A DNA stretch of 15,068 nt, taken from NCBI GenBank assembly GCA_903831925.1, contig CAIKZV010000336.1, positions 1-15,068 of the forward strand. The letters are read 5' to 3'. This stretch comes from an uncultured Burkholderiales bacterium (GTDB taxonomy: Bacteria > Pseudomonadota > Gammaproteobacteria > Burkholderiales > Burkholderiaceae_E). Of this stretch, positions 7,137 to 13,511 are shown piece by piece (position 1 is the first letter of the stretch; the number at the start of each line of letters is the position of its first letter). A program made the position numbers and the translations under genes. The notes under the pieces were generated by a model. The model saw nothing but the letters and a program-made list of their open reading frames with translations, was not told the DNA's origin and did no database searches.

Positions 7137-7937
7137 ATGCAGCCGTTGAGTGCATCACAAAGCGCACCATCCGGTTTACCCCTGAGCGCCGAAGACATCG
7201 CCGGTTACCGCCAGGACGGCATCATCGTCCCGAAAAACGGATTGACCACGGAGCAGGTCGCTGAGCTGCAGAAAAAACTCGACGACTTTCTCGCGGCCCA
7301 GAATATTACTGATGCCGATTATGTGCCCGACATCATCGAGCGCGATCCGAGCTGGCTCGACTATGCGGTGATGCCCCAGATTCTCGATGCGGTGGCCCAG
7401 CTGATCGGCGACGACATCATCGTCTGGGGCTCGGCCCTGTTCTGCAAGGCGGGTAAAGGCGGACGCGCAACGCCCTGGCATCAGGACGGCCACTACTGGC
7501 CGATTCGCCCGCTCGAGACCGTTACCGCCTGGATCGCGATTGACGATGTCAACATTGAGAACAGCTGCCTGCGGGTGATCCCGGGCTCGCATCGCGACCG
7601 AGTCAGCTATTCGCACGATACCGACAACAGCGACGCAATCGTCCTGAACCAGGTCCTCAAGCCCGAGCACCTGCAAAGCGCTCCGGCACGCGACATCGAG
7701 CTAGCTCCCGGCAAGTTCTCAATACATGACGTCTACCTGATTCATGGCGCGAATCCGAACAACTCGGGCAAGCGCCGTGCGGGCATGGTCTTTCGCTACA
7801 TGCCGGCCAGCTCGTATTTCGATCGTGAACTGGCCGCCCAACAGGTGCGCGATATGGGCGTGCTCGACCTGTCGCGGCGCAAACTGTTTCAGGTCCGCGG
7901 CATTGATCGCAGCGGCACGAACGACCTTCACCGCTGA
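7137..7937 (+). CDS. Phytanoyl-CoA dioxygenase (PhyH)-family Fe(II)/2-oxoglutarate oxygenase
   Basis: Cytoplasmic non-haem iron oxygenase that hydroxylates (or otherwise oxidises) a small substrate while converting 2-oxoglutarate to succinate and CO2. The 266 residues from this start give a normal family length. The iron triad is visible: His115 and Asp117 in WHQDGHYW, and His203 in LIHGANPN. Arg213/Arg214 in GKRRAG is placed to bind 2-oxoglutarate. CLRVIPGSH (144-152) is the typical PhyH core strand. An ATG at 7065 would add 24 residues without family similarity or a ribosome site, whereas ATG 7137 has GAGG nine bases upstream. The gene heads a plus-strand run with the dehydrogenase (14-base gap) and the enolase-superfamily gene, and is divergent from the GMC gene. 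The substrate is not known; the family includes ectoine hydroxylase and phosphonate and secondary-metabolite oxygenases. Confidence 0.9.
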   Translation: MQPLSASQSAPSGLPLSAEDIAGYRQDGIIVPKNGLTTEQVAELQKKLDDFLAAQNITDADYVPDIIERDPSWLDYAVMPQILDAVAQLIGDDIIVWGSALFCKAGKGGRATPWHQDGHYWPIRPLETVTAWIAIDDVNIENSCLRVIPGSHRDRVSYSHDTDNSDAIVLNQVLKPEHLQSAPARDIELAPGKFSIHDVYLIHGANPNNSGKRRAGMVFRYMPASSYFDRELAAQQVRDMGVLDLSRRKLFQVRGIDRSGTNDLHR

Positions 7938-7951
7938 GCTCTGACTTCGCT

Positions 7952-8842
7952 ATGGCAAGGATTGCGTTTTTCGGGCTCGGGGCGATGGGAACGCCGATCG
8001 CGACCAATCTGATCGAGGCCGGCAACAGCCTGTCTGTCTATGACATGTCGGCGGCGGCCTGCGAGCGCCTTGCGCAACGCGGTGCACGCGTTGGCACGAC
8101 GCCGGCCGACACGATGCAAGGCTGCGATATCGTCATCACCCTGCTGCCGACCTCGCTCGAAGTGCGTGAGGTCGTCCTCGGACCGCAAGGGGCGCTGTCG
8201 GCAGCCGGCCCGGGCACCGTTTTCATCGACATGAGCACCGGTTCGAGGGCCGACTTCATGCGGCTTCATGCCGACATCACCCGCCTCGGCATGACCCTGA
8301 TCGACGCTCCGATTGCCCGTGGCCCTGACTATGCAGCCGCCCGGCAGGTGCTGTTTCTGGTGGGCGGCGAGGCGAGCCAGATTGATCGCATCAGACCGGT
8401 GCTTGCACCCGTCTGCGAAGAAGTCATCCACTGCGGCCCCGCAGGCAGCGCACTCACCACCAAGATCATCAACAACTACCTGGCCTCGGTCAGCGTGGTC
8501 GCCAATGCGGAAGCGCTCGCCCTGGCCAGCGCCGCGGGGCTCGATCGCGACTTTCTTCGCGGCCTTTTCAAACGAACGGTCGCCGGACGCGGTTCGCTCG
8601 AAACCGTCTATCCCGGCAAAGCCCTGATGGGCGACTTCACGCCAGGATTTTCCGCCCGACTTGCGCGCAAGGACCTCCTGCTCGCTCAGGAACTCGGCGA
8701 CCAGTACGGCGTGACACTGGCGACCGGGACAGGCGCGCGCGAGATGTTCAACCTGCAGGAGCGCGCGGGCCGCATCGATCAGGACTGGACCGCGCTGCTC
8801 GACATTCTCGAACGCGAGTCAGTCGGCAAGGGCAACGCATGA
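7952..8842 (+). CDS. NAD(P)-dependent beta-hydroxyacid dehydrogenase (3-hydroxyisobutyrate dehydrogenase/GarR superfamily)
   Basis: A 296-residue oxidoreductase interconverting a beta-hydroxyacid and its semialdehyde or keto form. The N-terminus opens with the dinucleotide motif GLGAMG (8-13). The catalytic Lys171 sits in the family segment GPAGSALTTKIINNYLA, with the following Asn pair. The normally conserved substrate loop DAPVSGG is replaced by DAPIARG (118-124), placing Arg123 where GarR and 3-hydroxyisobutyrate dehydrogenases have Gly. The YihU/sulfolactaldehyde-reductase branch has an Arg in a similar loop, so a doubly anionic or otherwise unusual substrate is possible (inference). The gene follows the PhyH gene by 14 bases, and its TGA overlaps the next ATG (ATGA at 8839-8842), so the three are almost surely one operon with coupled translation. 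Confidence 0.92.
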   Translation: MARIAFFGLGAMGTPIATNLIEAGNSLSVYDMSAAACERLAQRGARVGTTPADTMQGCDIVITLLPTSLEVREVVLGPQGALSAAGPGTVFIDMSTGSRADFMRLHADITRLGMTLIDAPIARGPDYAAARQVLFLVGGEASQIDRIRPVLAPVCEEVIHCGPAGSALTTKIINNYLASVSVVANAEALALASAAGLDRDFLRGLFKRTVAGRGSLETVYPGKALMGDFTPGFSARLARKDLLLAQELGDQYGVTLATGTGAREMFNLQERAGRIDQDWTALLDILERESVGKGNA

Positions 8843-9975
8843 GCCTGTCGATCGACCGGCTTGAAGCCTTCGTCTTTCGGGCACCCATCGACATCCCGGT
8901 GCAGACCTCGTTCGGCATCATGCGCGATCGACCGGCGGTCTTCATCCGGATCACCGACACCGATGGCTGCACCGGATGGGGCGAGGTCTGGTGCAATTTC
9001 CCGACGGTCGGCGCCGAACACCGCGCTCGGCTTATCGACTCGGTCTTTGCGCCCCTTCTCGTGGGCCGCACCATCGAATCAGCCTCCAGTGCCTTTTTCG
9101 ATCTCACCGAGCAGACCGCAGTACTGGCGATTCAATCTGCCGAACCCGGCCCGATCGCACAATGCATTGCAGGGATCGATATCGCGGTCTGGGATCTTCA
9201 GGCGCGCCGCAACAAGCTTCCGCTCTGGAAAATGCTGGGCGGTCATTCGCCGCGAGTCCGGGTCTATGCCAGTGGGCTTAACCCGACCGACCCGCAAGTG
9301 CTGGCAGCCGACAAGCTCGCGCAAGGCTATCGGGCCTTCAAACTCAAAGTCGGCTTCGGTCTTGAGCGTGATACCGCCAATTTGCGCGCCTTGCGAAAAG
9401 TCATCGGCGATGCCCCCCTGATGATCGATGCCAATCAGGCTTGGGACTGCGATACAGCCGTCGCGATGGCCCATGCCTTCGAAGTCTTCGAACCGGTGTG
9501 GCTGGAAGAGCCACTGCGTGCCGATCGCCCGATAGCCGAATGGCAGGCGCTGGCCTCAACAACAAGGATTCGACTGGCTGCTGGCGAAAACATCGCGTCT
9601 TTTGCGGGCTTCGATGCAGCGCTCGCATCGAAGGCCTTTGGCGTCATGCAGCCCGATCTGGCCAAATGGGGCGGCTTTACCGGTTGTCTGTCCGTCGCGC
9701 GACAACTCATCGACCAGGGCGTGCGGTTTTGCCCGCACTACCTTGGTGCCGGAGTCGGGCTGCTCGCCTCGGCCCATCTGCTCGCCGCCGCAGGCGGCGA
9801 CGGCATGCTGGAAGTCGACGCCAACCCGAACCCGCTTCGCGAGCTCACTTGCGGGCCGCTGGCGCACCCAGACAGTGGCTTCATCAGCTTGACGGACAGG
9901 CCTGGGTTGGGTGCGGAGCCAGACTTCGATGCCTTAGGTGAATTTCGGCGAAAGCATCAGGGAGTTCATGACTGA
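8839..9975 (+). CDS. Mandelate racemase/muconate lactonizing enzyme-family (enolase superfamily) enzyme
   Basis: A 378-residue Mg2+ enzyme that removes the alpha-proton of a carboxylate, leading to racemisation or dehydration, often of acid sugars. All catalytic positions of the mandelate racemase subgroup are readable: Lys168-x-Lys170 (FKLKVG), metal ligands Asp197 (IDANQ), Glu223 (WLEEP) and Glu250 (GENI), the Asp273-His300 dyad (QPDLAKWGG and CPHYLGAG), and Glu325 (MLEVD). The spacing closely follows mandelate racemase itself (164/166, 195, 221, 247, 270, 297, 317). The N-terminal capping domain occupies roughly residues 1-125. The ATG overlaps the stop of the dehydrogenase gene by four bases. 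A 2-keto-3-deoxy acid is a likely product if it is a dehydratase, but substrate choice cannot be read from sequence. Confidence 0.93.
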   Translation: MSLSIDRLEAFVFRAPIDIPVQTSFGIMRDRPAVFIRITDTDGCTGWGEVWCNFPTVGAEHRARLIDSVFAPLLVGRTIESASSAFFDLTEQTAVLAIQSAEPGPIAQCIAGIDIAVWDLQARRNKLPLWKMLGGHSPRVRVYASGLNPTDPQVLAADKLAQGYRAFKLKVGFGLERDTANLRALRKVIGDAPLMIDANQAWDCDTAVAMAHAFEVFEPVWLEEPLRADRPIAEWQALASTTRIRLAAGENIASFAGFDAALASKAFGVMQPDLAKWGGFTGCLSVARQLIDQGVRFCPHYLGAGVGLLASAHLLAAAGGDGMLEVDANPNPLRELTCGPLAHPDSGFISLTDRPGLGAEPDFDALGEFRRKHQGVHD

Positions 9976-10060
9976 CATGATCGAAATTCTTGCTATGCAC
10001 GTATCATCGCGCGGGGCGTTGTGCCAATCGCCAAAACATCGACGCATCGGTCGAGCCTTG

Positions 10061-10118
10061 AGTCAGTCCATTAGTCAATCGTTAGCCGACTCATCAGTCG
10101 TCCACTCATTCGTCCACT
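10061..10118. repeat. Cluster of short AGTC/GACT and CGTCCACT repeats upstream of the lipoprotein gene
   Basis: AGTC occurs at 10061, 10065, 10073 and 10096, with inverted GACT at 10088; TGAGTC (10059-10064) and GACTCA (10088-10093) form an inverted pair. TCGTCCACT occurs twice, at 10098-10106 and 10110-10118, a 12-base period. The cluster fills the leader region of the lipoprotein gene and could be an operator array or just low-complexity sequence. The remaining part of the gap 9976-10146 holds no gene. Confidence 0.4.
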
Positions 10119-10146
10119 ATCCCAGCATTGCCTCGAAGGAATCCAA

Positions 10147-10821
10147 ATGAAATCGCCAAAAATTCTCGTCATTGCCACCGCTTTGACCCTGGCTGCAGCC
10201 ATCTCTGGTTGTGCCGGCAACCATCGAGGCAAAGAGCAGGCCATCCCTCAGTCTGGCTTTCTGCCCAACTACAACCTGCTGACCGAAGTCGGCGGCATGC
10301 CGAAAGACGTCAAGATGTGGCGCTATCGCAATGCGTCGATCAACCCTGCCACCTACACCGCCATCATCATCGATCCGATCGCGACCGACTCGGGTGCCTA
10401 CACCAAGGAAGTCACGCCGGAAATCGTCGCGCAGACCAGGGCAGCACTGCAGACCGCGATCTACGAGGCAGTGGATAGCCGCCGCTCGATGAAGATCGTC
10501 ACCACCCCTGGCCCGGGCGTGGCCCGTATCTCGGTTGCAATCACCGGTGCCGAAATCGATGCCGAGGGACTGAAAGTCTACAACTTCACACCGGTTGGCC
10601 TGGTGGTCAATGGCGCAGCCTATGCCGGCGGCGTGAACTCAAAGATCCCGGCAATGGTCGTCGAGAGCAGAATCGTCGACAGCATGTCGCGCGAATTTCT
10701 GGGCGGCGGAGTCCTGACGGTTCAGGGCGACTCGTTCAGAACCGGCACCGGCTCAATTGAAGCCTTCCAGAACATGGCAAAGAAAGCGGTTCAGGCAGCG
10801 GTAATGAGCCCCACTCGCTAA
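10147..10821 (+). CDS. Putative lipoprotein of the DUF3313 type
   Basis: A 224-residue exported protein of unknown function. The N-terminus is a lipoprotein signal: basic MKSPK, a hydrophobic stretch, then the lipobox ISGC with Cys22 as the lipidated residue. The mature part starts with the SGFLPNYNLL segment, followed by a region with conserved Tyr and IIIDPI strand, a pattern I associate with DUF3313. The C-terminal half is rich in Gly/Ala and ends in an amphipathic stretch. AAGGA lies six bases before the ATG. The gene stands alone: it follows the catabolic operon after 171 bases and is closed by the terminator at 10844-10872, so it probably has its own promoter. The DUF assignment is from memory of the family pattern; no function can be given. 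Confidence 0.8.
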   Translation: MKSPKILVIATALTLAAAISGCAGNHRGKEQAIPQSGFLPNYNLLTEVGGMPKDVKMWRYRNASINPATYTAIIIDPIATDSGAYTKEVTPEIVAQTRAALQTAIYEAVDSRRSMKIVTTPGPGVARISVAITGAEIDAEGLKVYNFTPVGLVVNGAAYAGGVNSKIPAMVVESRIVDSMSREFLGGGVLTVQGDSFRTGTGSIEAFQNMAKKAVQAAVMSPTR

Positions 10822-10843
10822 ACTCGAACGCGCTGCCCGCCCG

Positions 10844-10872
10844 AAAAACGCCCCGCACAACGGGGCGTTTTT
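10844..10872. terminator. Bidirectional intrinsic terminator
   Basis: A GC-rich stem CGCCCCG (10849-10855) and CGGGGCG (10861-10867) with a five-base loop is flanked by A5 on the left and T6 on the right, so it gives a U-tract in both directions. It ends the plus-strand lipoprotein transcript and the minus-strand bchC transcript. The TAA of bchC (10874-10872) overlaps the outer T-run. Confidence 0.92.
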
Positions 10873-11822
10873 TATACCTGCCAGTCGACCATCATCTTCA
10901 GACACTGCGGGTCGCCGAAGGCCACTTCATACGCATTGCGCGCACGAGCAAGTTCAAAGGTGTGAGTAATCAGCCCGTCCAGTGAGAGGGCACCCGACTC
11001 AACCAGTGCAGTCACCGCCAGCAGGTCGTGTTTTTTCCATTGCGCCGCCACCCTGATCTGAGCCTCTCTCATGAAAGCCGGAGCAAAGGCGAAATTCAGA
11101 TCCTGCTTGTAAAAGCCTGCCAGCACGACTTCGCCGCCAGGTGACAGCCGCGAAATCAGGCCATTCAGGATCGACCCATCGCCGCTGACGTCATAAATGG
11201 CAGCGTAGTCCTTGCGAGGGTCTTCATCAGGATGGATCACCGTGTAGCCTTCGCCGCCCTCGCGGCGCACCGGCTGCGTTTCCCAGACGGTCGGCGCCGG
11301 CATGCCGAGCGCAAGCGTGATGCGCGCCAGCAATCGGCCCATCACCCCGTGACCCACGATCAGGCCGGGTGCCACCATCGGCTCGCGAGCGCCGCCAATC
11401 GAGACGGTGTGATAGCAGGTTGCCGCCAGTGCCAGCAGGACCGCCCTGGGCCCCAGCTCGGGCGCAACTCGCACGACCCGATCATGCGACACGATCAGCC
11501 GAGAACCTGCGCCGCCAAAAATATTGCGCACGCCCTGAAAGCTGTAGGAACCCGGAATGAAGACCTTGTCGCCGACCTTGATGCTGTCTGCGTCACCCAC
11601 CTTGACCACGGTACCCACAGTTTCGTAGCCCGGCACAAGCGGATAAGCCAGCCCCGGAAAAGGCGGCATGGTCCCATCCCAGAGCAATCGCTCGGTGCCG
11701 GTACTGATGCCGCTGAAGCTGACCTCAACCTCGATATCAGTGGCCTCAAACCGCTTCAGATCGAGCGTCTGAACAGACAGCTGTTGCGGGGCATCAAAAA
11801 CGATGGCGTTGGCTTTTGTCAT
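10872..11822 (-). CDS. bchC: Bacteriochlorophyllide a 3-hydroxyethyl dehydrogenase BchC
   Basis: NAD-dependent medium-chain dehydrogenase-like enzyme of bacteriochlorophyll a synthesis; it oxidises the C3 1-hydroxyethyl side chain of the chlorin/bacteriochlorin to an acetyl group. The 316-residue length matches BchC. Family-specific stretches are GISTGTERLLW (38-48), MPPFPG followed by PLVPGYE (52-67), the cofactor motif GHGVMG (157-162), PTVWET (177-182), YDVSGD (210-215), LAGFY (234-238) and AFMREAQIRVAA (249-260). These distinguish it from ordinary zinc alcohol dehydrogenases, whose Cys/His zinc set is missing. It starts 17 bases after bciA on the same strand, and its stop falls in the terminator. 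Hence bchXYZ, which often follow bchC in phototrophic proteobacteria, are not part of this transcript. The ribosome site is weak, so coupling to bciA translation is possible. Confidence 0.92.
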   Translation of the reverse strand: MTKANAIVFDAPQQLSVQTLDLKRFEATDIEVEVSFSGISTGTERLLWDGTMPPFPGLAYPLVPGYETVGTVVKVGDADSIKVGDKVFIPGSYSFQGVRNIFGGAGSRLIVSHDRVVRVAPELGPRAVLLALAATCYHTVSIGGAREPMVAPGLIVGHGVMGRLLARITLALGMPAPTVWETQPVRREGGEGYTVIHPDEDPRKDYAAIYDVSGDGSILNGLISRLSPGGEVVLAGFYKQDLNFAFAPAFMREAQIRVAAQWKKHDLLAVTALVESGALSLDGLITHTFELARARNAYEVAFGDPQCLKMMVDWQV

Positions 11823-11839
11823 GGAAGCTCGAAGAAAAA

Positions 11840-12886
11840 TCAGAAAACCGCATGATCGCCGCGATCGGGTGCGATCTCGCCGCTGACCAGCCCTGCATAG
11901 AAATCAAATAGGGTTTCGGTGCCGGTCGAGGGCGTGGCCTCGGCGTCATAGCGACCGGTGTCAGGGTTGAGCACCAGCATCGATTCGGTTGCGTAATAGC
12001 GTCCGATGCGGGCCAACTCGCTTTTCTCGGCAAGCGCCGGAAATAAACGACCAGCGGTGCCGAGTACACCAACGATCACATCCAGCATCGCGACCGGGAC
12101 ATGCTTGAAGCGCGCCGGGCGCCCGAGCAAACCGAACAGATGCTCTCCCTGCTGAAGGGGCGTGATCGCCTCGCCCGGCCCACCGATCGGCAAAATGCAA
12201 TTGTGGCGCGTGGTGTCGTCGATGCAGCCTGCCAGAAAATCTCCCAGATCATCGTCGCTGATCGGTTTGCACGCGGTGAGCGTTCCGTCCCCGAACACCA
12301 GGAAGGGCTTGCCCTTTTTCACCCGCTCGATCTGACCGGAAAGCGATTTGAAAAACGCGGTCGGCCGAACAATGGAATAGGTCAGTCCCGATTCGATCAG
12401 CACCTTCTCGAAGGCGAGTTTGGCCTGCTGAAATGCCAGCAGCGGTTTCTGTACACAGATCGCCGACAGCAGCACACACTGTGTGACGCCCGCCCTTCGT
12501 GCGGCCTCAAGCGCGGTGAGATGCGCCTGATGATCAATGGCCCAGGCATCTTTCGGGGCACCGGTTCGAGAGGCCATGCAGGACACCAGCACATCGAAGT
12601 GCTCGCCCCGAAAACCGTCATTGGCCAAAGAGGTCGCCTGGGTTACGTCACCGACTCGCACCGTCGCCCCGGGAAACTGCAGCCGAAACGCATCGGCCGA
12701 GTTTGAAGCGCCTGACCCCGAGTGTGATCGGACGAAACAGACCACCTCGTGGCCGCGACGAACCAGTGCACGCACAGTCGCGCGACCAATGGTGCCTGTT
12801 GCCCCGAGGACAAAGACGCGCCGCGAGGATCTCAAGGGATCAATCACAGCGGCGACCGGAACGGAAGCAGCGTTCAGGGGGATCAT
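11840..12886 (-). CDS. bciA: Divinyl (proto)chlorophyllide 8-vinyl reductase BciA
   Basis: NADPH-dependent enzyme of the extended short-chain dehydrogenase fold that reduces the C8 vinyl group of divinyl chlorophyllide or protochlorophyllide to ethyl. The 348 residues show the cofactor motif GATGTIG (28-34) and several stretches typical of plant DVR/BciA proteins: LLSAICVQKPLLAFQ, YSIVRPTAFFKSLSGQ, KKGKPFLVFGDG, ACKPIS, and LPIGGPG followed by LQQGE. The catalytic Tyr-x3-Lys of classical members is not present, as expected for this NmrA-like group. The ATG at 12886 has GAGGGG ten bases upstream. It starts 39 bases after the cupin gene and precedes bchC by 17 bases, so the three are likely one unit. 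It marks the organism as using the BciA type of 8-vinyl reductase; whether the unrelated BciB is also present cannot be seen. Confidence 0.93.
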   Translation of the reverse strand: MIPLNAASVPVAAVIDPLRSSRRVFVLGATGTIGRATVRALVRRGHEVVCFVRSHSGSGASNSADAFRLQFPGATVRVGDVTQATSLANDGFRGEHFDVLVSCMASRTGAPKDAWAIDHQAHLTALEAARRAGVTQCVLLSAICVQKPLLAFQQAKLAFEKVLIESGLTYSIVRPTAFFKSLSGQIERVKKGKPFLVFGDGTLTACKPISDDDLGDFLAGCIDDTTRHNCILPIGGPGEAITPLQQGEHLFGLLGRPARFKHVPVAMLDVIVGVLGTAGRLFPALAEKSELARIGRYYATESMLVLNPDTGRYDAEATPSTGTETLFDFYAGLVSGEIAPDRGDHAVF

Positions 12887-12925
12887 CGTTGGCGAACCCC
12901 TCAGGGTGCTCCGGCAAGGCAGTGC

Positions 12926-13363
12926 TCAGGAAATGATCGTCTGCCCATGGCTGGCGGCAATGGCGATCAGCTGAGTGCGGTCAGGGCTTTCCCAGGTAAC
13001 GCCTTTGTCGAAGTCGGTAAACATCGCGGCAGCATTGCCCTTCGAGGTGACCGCGAGCAGTTCGCCGCCGCCTTTTCCAAAGCGAAACCAGTGCGTCGAC
13101 CCGCCGGGCACATACACCATGGCGCCAGGTCCGACCACGGTATCGACCCCGTTGACACCGCAGTGAAGTTCGCCCTTGAGGACGAAGAAGGCCTCGTCCC
13201 AGGGGTGAAAATGCGGCCCAGGACCCTTGCCTTCCGGCCCCGATTGATGGAAGAACTCGTTGCCACCGGTCTCTTTCGTCGAGGCCAGCACACTGATCAT
13301 GAACCCCCCGACATTGAGTGGCGCCGGGCGTTGATCTTCGGAAAGAATCTTGGGTTGGGTCAT
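12926..13363 (-). CDS. Single-domain cupin protein
   Basis: A 145-residue beta-barrel protein of unknown function. Cupin motif 1 is complete: His51-x-His53-x3-Glu57 (HFHPWDE) followed by Gly64, and motif 2 has PGGSTHW with His91. These four residues should bind one metal ion, so either enzymatic (oxygenase, isomerase) or ligand-binding roles are possible. The start is the ATG at 13363, with a weak GGA upstream. It is the first gene of the minus-strand run with bciA and bchC; the 39-base gap to bciA implies co-transcription. No pigment-related role for such a cupin is known to me, so its place here may be chance or may hint at a helper of pigment metabolism or oxygen-related control. Confidence 0.88.
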   Translation of the reverse strand: MTQPKILSEDQRPAPLNVGGFMISVLASTKETGGNEFFHQSGPEGKGPGPHFHPWDEAFFVLKGELHCGVNGVDTVVGPGAMVYVPGGSTHWFRFGKGGGELLAVTSKGNAAAMFTDFDKGVTWESPDRTQLIAIAASHGQTIIS

Positions 13364-13452
13364 GGTCGGTCCATTGTCCTAAGCGGGTTAGGCAGGTTGC
13401 GCAGGTATGGGGTCAGGACGGGCTCGACGATGGTAACCCTTCGCCGGGTGGT

Positions 13453-13480
13453 TTGCATCGCGCCGCTGCGCGGCTGTTAT
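13453..13480 (+). promoter_or_regulatory. Possible sigma70-like promoter for the CoA-transferase gene
   Basis: TTGCAT (13453-13458) and TGTTAT (13475-13480) are separated by 16 bases, 31 bases before the ATG at 13512. The spacer contains a small inverted repeat GCCGC-TGC-GCGGC (13462-13474). The match is partial. The rest of the divergent gap 13364-13511 shows no other clear site. Confidence 0.3.
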
Positions 13481-13511
13481 CCTCGCGACCAGTCGATCTC
13501 AGGGAGCCACC

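Noticed and set aside
9938..10150. Small plus-strand open frame between the enolase-type gene and the lipoprotein gene
   Set aside because: It begins inside the upstream gene in another frame, has no ribosome site, and its translation reflects the short repeats.
10872..11822. Ordinary zinc-dependent alcohol dehydrogenase
   Set aside because: The zinc-ligand pattern is missing, and the stretches TGTERLLW, PPFPG...PLVPGYE and PTVWET are those of BchC.
13364..13511. PpsR/CrtJ-type operator (TGT-N12-ACA) before the cupin-bciA-bchC unit
   Set aside because: Both TGT occurrences in this gap were checked and neither is followed by ACA at the right distance.
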